Assembly (NCBI RefSeq): GCF_003863365.1
Contig: NZ_RQXT01000006.1
Location: forward strand, 1 to 64,000
Direction: 5' to 3'
Source of the DNA: Mesorhizobium tamadayense
GTDB taxonomy: Bacteria > Pseudomonadota > Alphaproteobacteria > Rhizobiales > Rhizobiaceae
Length of the DNA: 64,000 bases
Under the pieces are notes generated by a model, which had not been told where the DNA came from, did not search any database, and saw nothing but the letters and a program-made list of their open reading frames with translations. Shown here piece by piece: positions 1 to 7,782 of this stretch (position 1 is the first letter of the stretch; each line of letters starts with the position of its first letter). Position numbers and translations under genes: made by a program.

Positions 1-1
1 C

Positions 2-79
2 CCGATCTTCCAGGTTGCCGATTACGGTCTCGTCGGCGATCTCTTCGTCATCCTGCCCGAGCTGCAAAAGGCGCTTTGA
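2..79 (+). CDS. etfA: Electron transfer flavoprotein subunit alpha, C-terminal end (partial)
   Basis: Only the last 25 codons lie in the window, entering from the left edge and ending at TGA 77-79. The visible tail contains QVADYGLVGDLF followed by a PEL segment, which is the characteristic C-terminus of EtfA, where the FAD-binding domain ends. EtfA pairs with EtfB to carry electrons from acyl-CoA dehydrogenases to ETF-ubiquinone oxidoreductase. The next gene is 3-hydroxybutyryl-CoA dehydrogenase, the usual rhizobial neighbour, which supports the call. A strong intrinsic terminator follows directly. Confidence 0.85.
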   Translation, partial: PIFQVADYGLVGDLFVILPELQKAL

Positions 80-108
80 CGCTTTCCGTCCAGGCATATT
101 AAAATCCG

Positions 109-147
109 AAGGGTGGGGTAGACGAAGTCACCCCGCCCTTTTAGTTT
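109..147 (+). terminator. Intrinsic terminator after etfA
   Basis: An 11-bp stem (109-119 with 130-140, one G-T pair) has a 10-nt loop and continues into TTTTAGTTT. It lies 30 bases after the etfA stop, so the hbd gene downstream probably has its own promoter or depends on read-through. Confidence 0.75.
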
Positions 148-179
148 GCGCTGCACAAAAAGCAGGCCACGAAGGCTTG

Positions 180-239
180 AAGCAATTCCAGGAAAAATGC
201 GTAGCGGTTTTCCGTCCGGAATTGCGGTAAACAAAGAGA
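180..239. repeat. Intergenic palindromic repeat, family A copy 1
   Basis: The unit begins AGCAATTCCAGGAAAAATGC, runs through GTAGCGGTTTTCCG and ends with GGAATTGCG plus an AAACAAAGAGA tail. The two ends (GCAATTCC and GGAATTGC) are inverted repeats. Near-identical units occur at 42742-42805 and 52117-52173, always between genes. The family is probably a mobile or structural extragenic palindrome. Confidence 0.75.
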
Positions 240-294
240 AGGGAGCGCTTCCGTGCCTCGCAGAAGCGGAAATGCTCCAGACGGGATTGGGGTA

Positions 295-1173
295 ATGAGC
301 AAGATCGAGACGATCGGCATTGTCGGCGCGGGTCAGATGGGCGGTGGTATCGCCCATGTCGCGGCGCTGGCCGGCTACAAAGTTCTGATCCACGATCTCT
401 CGTCCGACCGGATCGAGAAGGGCATCGCCACCGTCAGCGGCAACATGGCCCGCCAGGTCGGTTCCGGGAAGCTCGAGGAAAAGGCGCGCAATGAGGCGAT
501 GGCGCGCATCTCGGCGGCCTCGTCGATGGCCGATCTTGCCGCTGCCGACCTCGTGATCGAGGCGGCGACCGAGGATGAGACGGTCAAGCGCAAGATCTAT
601 GCGCAGCTCTGTCCGCAACTCAATCCGGAAGCGATCCTGGCGACCAACACTTCCTCGATCTCGATCACCCGGCTCGCTGCGCAGACCGACCGGCCGGAAC
701 GCTTCATCGGCATACATTTCATGAACCCGGTGCCGGTGATGAAGCTGGTCGAGCTGGTGCGCGGCATCGCCACCGAGGACAAGACCTTCGAGGCGGCCAA
801 GGGCTTCGTCAACCGGCTCGACAAGACGATCACCGTCTCGGAAGATTTCCCGGCCTTCATCGTCAACCGCATCCTGCTGCCGATGATCAACGAGGCGATC
901 TACACGCTCTATGAGGGCGTCGGCACGGTCGACGCCATCGACACGGCCATGCGGCTCGGCGCCAACCACCCGATGGGTCCGCTGCAGCTTGCCGATTTCA
1001 TCGGTCTCGACACCTGCCTGTCGATCATGCAGGTGCTGCATGAAGGGCTGTCGGACTCGAAGTACCGCCCCTGCCCGCTGCTGGTGAAATATGTCGAGGC
1101 CGGCTGGCTCGGCCGCAAGACCGGCCGCGGCTTCTACGACTATCGCGGCGACCACCCGGTGCCGACGCGCTGA
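295..1173 (+). CDS. hbd: 3-hydroxybutyryl-CoA dehydrogenase
   Basis: A 292-residue NAD(P)-dependent 3-hydroxyacyl-CoA dehydrogenase, the usual single-function length. It has an N-terminal Rossmann fold with GAGQMG at residues 11-16. The catalytic pair is visible as H141 in IHFMNP and E153 in LVELV. The C-terminal helical domain ends in the typical KTGRGFYDY motif. It interconverts 3-hydroxybutyryl-CoA and acetoacetyl-CoA, serving polyhydroxybutyrate or butyrate metabolism. Start: the frame also offers a GTG at 253, but the ATG at 295 begins exactly where the family does (MSKIETIGIVG), so it is preferred. Its position after etfA fits a role in acyl-CoA oxidation. Confidence 0.95.
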   Translation: MSKIETIGIVGAGQMGGGIAHVAALAGYKVLIHDLSSDRIEKGIATVSGNMARQVGSGKLEEKARNEAMARISAASSMADLAAADLVIEAATEDETVKRKIYAQLCPQLNPEAILATNTSSISITRLAAQTDRPERFIGIHFMNPVPVMKLVELVRGIATEDKTFEAAKGFVNRLDKTITVSEDFPAFIVNRILLPMINEAIYTLYEGVGTVDAIDTAMRLGANHPMGPLQLADFIGLDTCLSIMQVLHEGLSDSKYRPCPLLVKYVEAGWLGRKTGRGFYDYRGDHPVPTR

Positions 1174-1200
1174 TCTTCGCCGACTGACGGCTGCCGACGC

Positions 1201-3222
1201 TCAGGACGCAACGGCAAGCGGCGTCACTGTCTCGTCTCTCATGTCTTCGTCGGGTGCCGCCGAAACGCAACCGCGTCCGGCTGCCTTGGCGGCGTAGCAG
1301 GCGGCATCGGCGCGGGCGATGATCTCGTCCACCTCGCCGCAGCCGGCGCGGATCGGCGCCAGCCCTATGCTGGCGCCGATCGAATGCGGGCGACCGTCCC
1401 AGCTGAAGTTCAGGTTGCGGATGGCATCGATGATGGAACTGGCCGCGATCGCAGCCCGTGTCGGTGCGCCCGACTTCAGGATGACGGCGAACTCGTCGCC
1501 GCCGAGGCGGGCGACGATGTCCTCCGGCCCAAGCTCAATGCGGATGGCGTCGGCGACGCGCTTCAGCAGCGCATCGCCCGCGGCGTGGCCGCCGGTATCG
1601 TTGACCGCCTTGAAATGATCGAGGTCGACGAACATGAACTGGTGCTCGCCGCCGTTGAGCCGACATTGATCGACCAGTTCCTCCATCGTGCGGATGAAGC
1701 TCGAACGGTTGGCGAGCCCGGTCAGCGCGTCATGGGCCGCGGCATAGGCCAGCTGGCGCTGCAGGGCGCGCGCATCGGTGAAATCCTGGAAGACGATGAC
1801 CAGTCCGCAGAACTCGTTGCGGTCGTTCATGATAGGCGACACCATTTGGCGGATGCTGCAGCGCGTGTCGTCGCGCCGGATGAGCACGGCGCGGGCGTTC
1901 TGGTCGCTGTGGTGGCGGTCGCCCGTCAGACCGATCCTCTGCCCGGTTTCCTCGTCGACCGCCCAATAGACATGGCCGAGCTCCTTGCCTAGCGCCTCGC
2001 CGGCGCCAACGCCGGTCAGCTTTTCGGCGACCGGGTTCATGAAGGTGACGCGGTTGGCGGCATCGGTGCAGATCACGGCGTCGCCGATCGACTGCAGCGT
2101 CACCCTGAGCCGCTCCTTCTCGTCGGCCAGCATAGCCGCCGAGACCTTGAGACGTTCTTCGGCTTCCTTGCGTTGGGTGATGTCGGTCAGGCTGCCGATG
2201 GCCCGGATCAGCCGGCCTTCGCCGTCGCGCTCGATCGCCTTGCCGCGGTCGAGGATCCAGACCCAGTGGCCGTCCTTGTGGCGCATCCGGAACTCGGCCT
2301 CGAAGAAGGGCGTCTCGCCGGCGAGGTGCGCGCGGTCAGCCTCTGCGACAAGCTCGCGGTCATCCGGGTGGATCATCGCCAGCCAGCGGTCGGGATCGCC
2401 GTCCAGCTCGCCATCGTCGTAGCCCAGCATCCTCACCCAGGTTTCGGAGTAGGTCGTGCCGCCCTTGCGCATGTCGAGGCTCCAGACGCCTTGTCCGGCG
2501 CTGGTCAGCGCGAAGTTCCAGCGCGTCTCCGCCTCGGCGATGCGCGCTTCGGCCTGCTTGCGCGCATCGATGTCCTCGATCTGCGACACCAGATAAAGTG
2601 GGCGACCGGTCTCCTCTTCGCGGATGACCGAGCCGGCAAGCTGCGCCCAGACAGGACTGCCGTCCTTGCGGAGGTAACGCTTCTCAAAATGGAAGGAATC
2701 GATCTTCCCCTCTTTCAGCGCGATCATCGTCTCACGGCCGATCTGCAGGTCGTCGGGATGCGTGATCTGGAAGAAAGTCAGCGCCTCGATCTCCTCGCGG
2801 CTGTAGCCGAGCATGGCAGCGAAGGCTTGGTTGGTCTGAAGGATGCGGCCGTCGAGACCTACGATGGCGACGCCGATCGCCGAATCCTCCATGGCGCGGC
2901 GGAAGCGCTGCTCGCTTTCGGCAATCTGCCGGCGGTCGTCGATGATGCGGCGGACGAACAGCGCCGAAAGAAACAGTGTGGCGGCCGTGATTGCGACCGA
3001 TATCTGCAGGCAGAGCTTCAGCGCGTCCGCGCCAAAATCCAGTGCCGGCGACAGGATCGATGCCACCATGGCAATCAGCCCGCTCGCCATCAGCATCTGC
3101 ACGGCGCGCCTGTCTGCCCGCGGGCCTTTCCAATTGAACCACGTCACAAAGCGATCCCACCCAATGCGCAACTGCACGTTGCCACAACCCTGACGGATCG
3201 ATTTTAAGGAATGGTTGCGCAA
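1201..3222 (-). CDS. PAS-domain diguanylate cyclase (GGDEF), membrane-anchored
   Basis: A 673-residue signalling protein. Residues about 43-90 hold two hydrophobic segments ending at a basic FVRRIIDDRR stretch, which suggests a membrane anchor. Three PAS/PAC units follow (starting near SEQRFRRAMEDS, AETRWNFALTSAGQG and LRVTLQSIGDAV). A C-terminal GGDEF domain carries an intact GGDEF at 574-578. No EAL domain is present, and there is no RxxD inhibitory site five residues before GGDEF. The expected activity is c-di-GMP synthesis controlled by whatever the PAS domains sense; the ligand cannot be read. It is transcribed alone, tail to tail with hbd. Confidence 0.9.
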   Translation of the reverse strand: MRNHSLKSIRQGCGNVQLRIGWDRFVTWFNWKGPRADRRAVQMLMASGLIAMVASILSPALDFGADALKLCLQISVAITAATLFLSALFVRRIIDDRRQIAESEQRFRRAMEDSAIGVAIVGLDGRILQTNQAFAAMLGYSREEIEALTFFQITHPDDLQIGRETMIALKEGKIDSFHFEKRYLRKDGSPVWAQLAGSVIREEETGRPLYLVSQIEDIDARKQAEARIAEAETRWNFALTSAGQGVWSLDMRKGGTTYSETWVRMLGYDDGELDGDPDRWLAMIHPDDRELVAEADRAHLAGETPFFEAEFRMRHKDGHWVWILDRGKAIERDGEGRLIRAIGSLTDITQRKEAEERLKVSAAMLADEKERLRVTLQSIGDAVICTDAANRVTFMNPVAEKLTGVGAGEALGKELGHVYWAVDEETGQRIGLTGDRHHSDQNARAVLIRRDDTRCSIRQMVSPIMNDRNEFCGLVIVFQDFTDARALQRQLAYAAAHDALTGLANRSSFIRTMEELVDQCRLNGGEHQFMFVDLDHFKAVNDTGGHAAGDALLKRVADAIRIELGPEDIVARLGGDEFAVILKSGAPTRAAIAASSIIDAIRNLNFSWDGRPHSIGASIGLAPIRAGCGEVDEIIARADAACYAAKAAGRGCVSAAPDEDMRDETVTPLAVAS

Positions 3223-3286
3223 GCGGCGGCGACGGTTCCGCTAACCGGCAAACAATTGCCGCATGATTAAAGATCGGTGTGCGATG

Positions 3287-3925
3287 CTACCAGCGGACGA
3301 AGAGCCGCCCGCCAAGCGCGCCGAGCGCGGTGAGAATGGCGATCGCGATCGTGTACCAGGTGGCGACGAACAGCGGCGAATCGTCGAAGCAGTGCGCGGC
3401 ATAGAAGGTCGCCGCCAACCCGCCGGCCAAAAGCCCTGCGGCCGCGCCGGCCAGCACCGGCCGCGTCGGCGCGCCATAGCGCAGCATGCCCAGGAAGATC
3501 GCCAGGGGGCCGATGCCGATCAGCGGGATGAAGCTCATGCAGATCATCATGTTGGAACCCACGAGCCGCCTGCCCCAGTCCGCCTCGGGCACGGCGAAAA
3601 GCTCCAGGATCACGGCGATCACGACGAGTGCGGGCGCGACGAGCATCCATAGTTTAGCGCGCCTGCTCGCCGCACCGGGCGTCGACAGCGCCCGGATCAG
3701 GGCGAAGGCGCTGGTCGTGAGCGCCAGAGTGAAGACGAATTTCGACATGAAGCGCATCGTGTGCATGGCCGGCATGATGTCGGGGCGCGGACCGATGGTC
3801 ATGAAAAAGACCATCGCCGCGACCACCGCCGCCACGCCAAAGGCTGCCCACCAGGCCGGCCCTAGTGGCATCGCCTTGCTGCGGGCATCGGCGTCGAGCG
3901 CCTTGATGAGATCCTCGGTTCTCAT
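3287..3925 (-). CDS. nrsF: NrsF-family anti-sigma factor (DUF1109)
   Basis: A 212-residue protein starting MRTEDLIKALDAD, a short cytoplasmic segment followed by about six hydrophobic helices. This is the architecture of the NrsF/DUF1109 membrane anti-sigma factors that hold ECF sigma factors inactive until an envelope or oxidative signal arrives. A longer open frame reaches back to 4057, but that part overlaps the sigma gene and is low-complexity Arg-rich sequence, so the ATG at 3925 is chosen. It lies one base downstream of the sigma gene, in the same operon. Confidence 0.9.
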   Translation of the reverse strand: MRTEDLIKALDADARSKAMPLGPAWWAAFGVAAVVAAMVFFMTIGPRPDIMPAMHTMRFMSKFVFTLALTTSAFALIRALSTPGAASRRAKLWMLVAPALVVIAVILELFAVPEADWGRRLVGSNMMICMSFIPLIGIGPLAIFLGMLRYGAPTRPVLAGAAAGLLAGGLAATFYAAHCFDDSPLFVATWYTIAIAILTALGALGGRLFVRW

Positions 3926-3926
3926 G

Positions 3927-4463
3927 TCACTGTCGTCCAAATCTTTTGGCGATCGCCGCAAGGCCGCGATGCAGCGACACCCTGACCGCGGTCTCGCTGA
4001 CGCCGAGCCTCGCCGCCGTCTCGCCGATCGAGCGGCCATCGACGGAAATCGCCGCAACCACGGAGCGCTGCGCCGGCGGGAGGCCGTCCAGAGCCCGGTT
4101 TATGTCGCGCTCGCTGACCGTCTCTGCTTCCGGCTCAGCGAAAGTCTCGGCGATCTCGTCGATCTCGACCTCGATGCGACGCCCGCGCCTGCGGAACGCA
4201 TCGATCAGCTTGAAGCGGGCAATCGCATAGACCCATGGCAGCACCGGCGCGTCCTCGCGCCAGGTGTGCCGTTTGACGTGAATGGCCAGCAAGGTTTCCT
4301 GCACGACATCCTCGGGGTCGACACCGCCCTGAACGATCTTGCGCCGGACGAAGCCGCGAACGAGAGCGGCAATCCGGTGCAGAAAGTCGGCGTAAGCCCT
4401 TTCGTCTCCCGCGATCGCGGCCCTGAGCAGCCGGGAAAGTTCGGCCTCGTCCTTGCCGGTCAC
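3927..4463 (-). CDS. ECF-type RNA polymerase sigma factor
   Basis: A 178-residue sigma-70 family protein of extracytoplasmic-function type. Region 2 contains DPEDVVQETLLAIH, the core-binding and -10 recognition helix. Region 4 ends in SIGETAARLGVSETAVRVSLHRG, a helix-turn-helix for -35 recognition. No long region 1 or 3 is present. It forms an operon with the NrsF-like anti-sigma gene that starts one base after its stop, so the partner is clear. This pairing is typical of stress-response sigma factors in alphaproteobacteria; the regulon cannot be read from this window. Confidence 0.95.
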   Translation of the reverse strand: MTGKDEAELSRLLRAAIAGDERAYADFLHRIAALVRGFVRRKIVQGGVDPEDVVQETLLAIHVKRHTWREDAPVLPWVYAIARFKLIDAFRRRGRRIEVEIDEIAETFAEPEAETVSERDINRALDGLPPAQRSVVAAISVDGRSIGETAARLGVSETAVRVSLHRGLAAIAKRFGRQ

Positions 4464-4739
4464 AAGAAGTTTACCCCCCGATGTTCGCGTCTCGGCCCTG
4501 GTTTGTTACGTGGCCGGCGAAATAATGTCCAAGCCAAAGTACGGGAAAATCACGAAAGTTTGCGGCGACCGCTGCGCCTTTTCGAATTTCGCGAACAGGC
4601 GCGGCCCATGCAACATCCGAGACGGTCGCACGACACGATGCTGCTTATTTCGGAGGCGCTGCGATGATTTTTGCGCCATAGGCATGCCGCGGTCGCCTTC
4701 AGAACCCGGGAAAACAGCCTCAGGCCGGCGCTTTTCAGA
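4464..4739. other. Gene-free stretch upstream of the guanidine operon promoter
   Basis: This stretch separates the divergent sigma gene from the sigma-54 promoter at 4740. No convincing gene was seen. Open frames here lack family features and ribosome binding sites. It is where enhancer-binding-protein sites for the sigma-54 promoter would be expected, but I could not identify a clear NtrC-type GCAC/GTGC palindrome by eye. Confidence 0.5.
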
Positions 4740-4757
4740 TTGGCATGGTCCTTGCGT
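4740..4757 (+). promoter_or_regulatory. Sigma-54 (RpoN) -24/-12 promoter of the guanidine operon
   Basis: TTGGCATGGTCCTTGCGT matches the sigma-54 consensus TTGGCACN5TTGC. GG at 4742-4743 and GC at 4754-4755 are separated by exactly 10 bases. Transcription would start near 4766-4768, just where the guanidine-I aptamer begins. This placement strongly supports a real promoter and implies nitrogen control, for example through NtrC. Confidence 0.8.
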
Positions 4758-4767
4758 CGTAGCTGGC

Positions 4768-4891
4768 GTGCAGAGCGTCTAGGGTTCCGGCCGTGTCGGT
4801 CACGGTGCTGGTCCGAGAGACGCAACCGCCAGGGATGCATTGAGGCATCCGGCGGAACACGGCGGGCCAAAATCCCGGGAGAACCCTGCAC
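4768..4891 (+). promoter_or_regulatory. Guanidine-I (ykkC class) riboswitch aptamer
   Basis: The three conserved blocks of guanidine-I riboswitches are present in order and spacing. They are CTAGGGTTCCGG at 4779-4790, GCTGGTCCGAGAGACGC at 4807-4823, and AACACGGCGGGCC followed by AAAATCCCGGGAGAA at 4856-4883. P1 can form between AGGGTT (4781-4786) and AACCCT (4882-4887), extended by GTGC (4768-4771) with GCAC (4888-4891). Binding of guanidinium is expected to turn on the genes downstream. The first of these is a transporter type that is repeatedly found under this riboswitch. Confidence 0.93.
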
Positions 4892-4982
4892 GGGTTTGCT
4901 GGCGCGAACCTCTCCCGGATGCGCGCTCCGTGAACCCCAACAAAAGTCCGGACGCAATCCGGACCGCAAACAGGGGTACGCA
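4892..4982 (+). promoter_or_regulatory. Expression platform of the guanidine riboswitch (SD sequestration)
   Basis: ACCCC at 4934-4938 can pair with the Shine-Dalgarno GGGGT at 4973-4977, enclosing a perfect 7-bp hairpin (4946-4952 with 4958-4964). The same AACCC can instead pair with GGGTT at 4892-4896, which in turn can pair with AACCC at 4882-4886, the 3' strand of aptamer P1. This chain of mutually exclusive helices predicts that ligand-stabilised P1 frees the ribosome binding site. No terminator T-run is seen, so control is probably translational. Confidence 0.6.
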
Positions 4983-6047
4983 ATGCTTCGCAAACTGGCT
5001 GCAATCATCCTGGCCGCGTCACTCAGCTTTCCCTTGATCCCGGCCGCGCAAGCGGCGCCCAGGAAAGACTTCAAGATCTGCTGGTCGATCTATGTCGGCT
5101 GGATGCCATGGGGCTATCTCGCCGACAGTGGCATCATGAAGAAATGGGCCGACAAATACGGCATCAATGTCGAGATCACCCGCATCAACGATTACGTCGA
5201 GAGCATCAACCAGTACACTGCCGGCGGCTTCGACGGTTGCTCGATGACCAATATGGACGCGCTGTCGATCCCCGCCGGAGGCGGCGTCGACACCACCGCG
5301 CTGATCATCGGCGACTTCTCCAACGGCAACGATGCCGTCATCCTCAAGGACAAGACCGCGCTCAAGGACATTGCCGGCCAGAAGGTCAATCTCGTCGAGC
5401 TCTCGGTCTCGCACTACTTGCTAGCGCGCGCGCTGGAGACGGTGGGGTTGGCCGAAAAGGACATTACGGTGGTGAACACCTCCGATGCCGACATGGTCGC
5501 TGCCTATGGCACCGGCGACGTCACGTCCGTCGTCACCTGGAATCCGCTGGTCTCGGAAATCGCCGCCATGCCGGGTGCCCACAAGGTATTCGATTCGACC
5601 AAGATTCCCGGTGAGATCATCGACATGATGGTCGTCAATACCCAGACGCTGAAAGACAATCCGGCACTGGGCAAGGCACTTGTCGGCGCCTGGTACGAAG
5701 CCATGACGCTGATGATTTCGGGCACGCCCGAAGGCAAGGCGGCCAAGGAAGAAATGGCCAAGGCGTCCGGCACGGATCTTGCCGGCTTCGATGCCCAGCT
5801 CGCATCAACGGCGATGTTCTTCGAGCCGGCCAAGGCAGTCGCATTCGCCAACGGCGCCGAACTGCCGAAGACCATGGACTTGGTCCGCAATTTCCTGTTC
5901 AGCCACGGCATCCTTGGCACCAATGCGCCGAGTGTCGACATGGTCGGCATGAGCTTTCCCGACGGTTCGACGCTGGGCGACGTCAACAACGTCAAGCTGC
6001 GGTTCGACCCGGCCTTCATGGCGGAGGCGGCGGGCGGAACGCTCTGA
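4983..6047 (+). CDS. ABC transporter substrate-binding protein, guanidine-operon type
   Basis: A 354-residue periplasmic binding protein of the nitrate/sulfonate/taurine class. It has a signal peptide MLRKLAAIILAAS...AAQA cleaved near residue 24. The mature part starts with DFKICWSIYVGWMPWGYLADSG and contains GGFDGCSMTNMDAL, features of the family usually annotated as urea-carboxylase-associated ABC binding proteins. Those genes are typically controlled by guanidine riboswitches. It is the first gene after the guanidine-I aptamer, with SD AGGGGT six bases before ATG 4983. The inferred ligand is guanidine (guanidinium); urea or a guanidino compound cannot be excluded. The permease begins 15 bases later. 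Confidence 0.88.
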   Translation: MLRKLAAIILAASLSFPLIPAAQAAPRKDFKICWSIYVGWMPWGYLADSGIMKKWADKYGINVEITRINDYVESINQYTAGGFDGCSMTNMDALSIPAGGGVDTTALIIGDFSNGNDAVILKDKTALKDIAGQKVNLVELSVSHYLLARALETVGLAEKDITVVNTSDADMVAAYGTGDVTSVVTWNPLVSEIAAMPGAHKVFDSTKIPGEIIDMMVVNTQTLKDNPALGKALVGAWYEAMTLMISGTPEGKAAKEEMAKASGTDLAGFDAQLASTAMFFEPAKAVAFANGAELPKTMDLVRNFLFSHGILGTNAPSVDMVGMSFPDGSTLGDVNNVKLRFDPAFMAEAAGGTL

Positions 6048-6061
6048 CGCGGGAGCGCGAC

Positions 6062-6964
6062 ATGCTAGCCAGAGGAACCGGCATCATGCAGGCCGGGGTA
6101 GGCCCCGAAGTCGCGCGCCTGCAACTTAGCAGGCCGAAAGCGCGGCTTCGCCTCATCAACGCGACGGTCTCGCGCGGCGGAGCGTTGCTGCTTGGGACGC
6201 TGCCGTTTGCGGCCGTGGCGATTGCCTATCTCTTCGCTTCGGCGCAAAGGCTGGCGGTCAATCCCAGCGACAAGCTGCTGCCCTCCCCGGCACAGATGTG
6301 GTCGGCGTTCTTCGATTTGGCGACCGTGCCGGACAAGCGCTCCGGCGACCTGATCCTGTGGGCCGACACCTATGCCAGCCTGGTCAGGCTGTTCGCCGGC
6401 GTCGGCATGGCCACCCTCGGCGCGCTTTGCCTCGGCGTCGCCATCGGCTTCATCCCGCGCGTCAGGGCGTTTCTCCTGCCCTTCGCTACGGTGGTCTGCG
6501 TCATCCCGCCACTGGCACTGTTGCCGATCCTGTTCATCGCGCTCGGCCTCGGCGAAACGGCCAAGATCACCTTGATCGCCATTGGCGTGGCGCCGGTCAT
6601 GGTGCGCGACATCGCCAACCGGGTGATGGAACTGCCGCCCGAGCTCATCGCCAAGGCACAGACGCTCGGCGGCAATAGCTGGACCATGGTTCTGAGGCTG
6701 GTGCTGCCGCAGGTCATGCCGCGCCTCATCACTTGCGTGCGGCTGGCGCTCGGACCGGCCTGGCTGTTTCTGATCGCGGCGGAGGCCATCGCCTCTACCG
6801 AAGGGCTGGGCTACCGCATCTTCCTCGTCCGCCGTTATCTGTCGATGGACGTCATCCTGCCTTATGTCGCCTGGATCACACTGCTCGCCGTGACCACCGA
6901 CTGGCTGCTCGTGCGGCTCTCGCACATCATTTCCCCTTGGGCTCATCCGGTGCAGAACAGATGA
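6062..6964 (+). CDS. ABC transporter permease (nitrate/taurine type) of the guanidine operon
   Basis: A 300-residue integral membrane protein with about six helices. The cytoplasmic EAA loop of binding-protein-dependent permeases is visible around ELIAKAQTLGGNSWTMVLRL and VLPQVMPRL. An internal ATG (MQAGVGPEV) nine codons in is a possible alternative start. It overlaps the next gene by four bases (ATGA at 6961-6964), indicating translational coupling with the ATPase. With its neighbours it would form the inner-membrane channel for guanidinium uptake. Confidence 0.92.
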   Translation: MLARGTGIMQAGVGPEVARLQLSRPKARLRLINATVSRGGALLLGTLPFAAVAIAYLFASAQRLAVNPSDKLLPSPAQMWSAFFDLATVPDKRSGDLILWADTYASLVRLFAGVGMATLGALCLGVAIGFIPRVRAFLLPFATVVCVIPPLALLPILFIALGLGETAKITLIAIGVAPVMVRDIANRVMELPPELIAKAQTLGGNSWTMVLRLVLPQVMPRLITCVRLALGPAWLFLIAAEAIASTEGLGYRIFLVRRYLSMDVILPYVAWITLLAVTTDWLLVRLSHIISPWAHPVQNR

Positions 6965-7770
6965 GCCGCATCGTCGTCCACGGACTGGAGAAAAGCTACG
7001 GCGACGCCCGCGTGCTGGAGCGGGTCAACATCACCGCCGAGCCGGGCGAATTCCTGTCGCTGGTCGGCGCCAGCGGCTGCGGGAAATCGACCTTCCTGCG
7101 CATCCTGCTTGGCCAGGAACAGCAAAGCGGCGGCGTGGTCGTCGTCGGCGACCAGCCGATCGTGCCGGAGCCGACGCCGCAGCGCGGCATCGTCTTCCAG
7201 CGCTACTCGGTGTTTCCGCATCTGACCGCGCTGCAGAACCTGCTGCTGGTCGAGGACTTCCGCTCCGGCGGACCGTTCGGCCGCGTCTTTGGCGCCAGAC
7301 GCAGAAGCGCCAGGCAAGAGGCCGAAACCATGCTGGAACGGGTCGGGCTTGCCCATGCGCGCCACCTCTATCCGGCCTCGCTCTCCGGTGGCATGCAGCA
7401 GCGGCTGGCGATCGCGCAGACCTTGCTCGGCCGGCCGCAGATCCTGCTTCTCGATGAGCCGTTCGGGGCGCTCGATCCGGGCATCCGCGTCGAGATGCAC
7501 GAATTGCTCACCGAGCTCTGGACCGAACACGGCATGACCGTCGTCATGGTCACCCACGATATCGGCGAGGCGTTCAAGCTCGGCACCCGCGTGCTTGTCT
7601 TCGACAAGGTGCGCCACGATCCCCAGTTTCCGTCCGCCTATGGCGCGACGATCACCTACGATCTGAAGCTCGACCGCAAGAGCCGGGCTTCCGCACGAGA
7701 CGTGGCCGAAGTGGCCGCGATGGTCGGGACGACCCGACTGGACAGCGCAATCGCGACGACGGCGTCGTAA
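6961..7770 (+). CDS. ABC transporter ATP-binding protein of the guanidine operon
   Basis: A 269-residue ATPase. Walker A is GASGCGKS at residues 36-43, the Q-loop lies in IVFQRYSVFPHL, the signature is LSGGMQQRLAIAQ and Walker B with D-loop is ILLLDEPFGALD. It resembles TauB/SsuB/NrtD-type subunits. The open frame extends upstream to 6733 inside the permease, but the ATG at 6961 overlaps the permease stop and begins the domain (MSRIVVHGLEKSYG), so it is the start used. The stop is 12 bases before the hydrolase gene. Confidence 0.93.
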   Translation: MSRIVVHGLEKSYGDARVLERVNITAEPGEFLSLVGASGCGKSTFLRILLGQEQQSGGVVVVGDQPIVPEPTPQRGIVFQRYSVFPHLTALQNLLLVEDFRSGGPFGRVFGARRRSARQEAETMLERVGLAHARHLYPASLSGGMQQRLAIAQTLLGRPQILLLDEPFGALDPGIRVEMHELLTELWTEHGMTVVMVTHDIGEAFKLGTRVLVFDKVRHDPQFPSAYGATITYDLKLDRKSRASARDVAEVAAMVGTTRLDSAIATTAS

Positions 7771-7782
7771 CGGAGGTTTTTC

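Noticed and set aside
253..294. GTG start for the hbd gene
   Set aside because: The 14 extra residues do not resemble the family, while the ATG at 295 starts at the usual position.
22..1155. 377-codon open frame opposite hbd
   Set aside because: It is antisense to a clear enzyme gene, rich in Arg/Asp/Gly without family motifs, and typical of the open antisense frames produced by high-GC codon usage.
4600..4739. NtrC enhancer sites upstream of the sigma-54 promoter
   Set aside because: GC-rich inverted repeats such as GGCGC-N13-GCGCC are present, but none matches the NtrC consensus spacing well enough to report.
4983..7770. Urea or taurine/nitrate importer
   Set aside because: The binding protein belongs to a group often labelled urea-associated, but the guanidine-I riboswitch directly in front and the hydrolase behind favour guanidine. 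Urea remains a possible secondary ligand.
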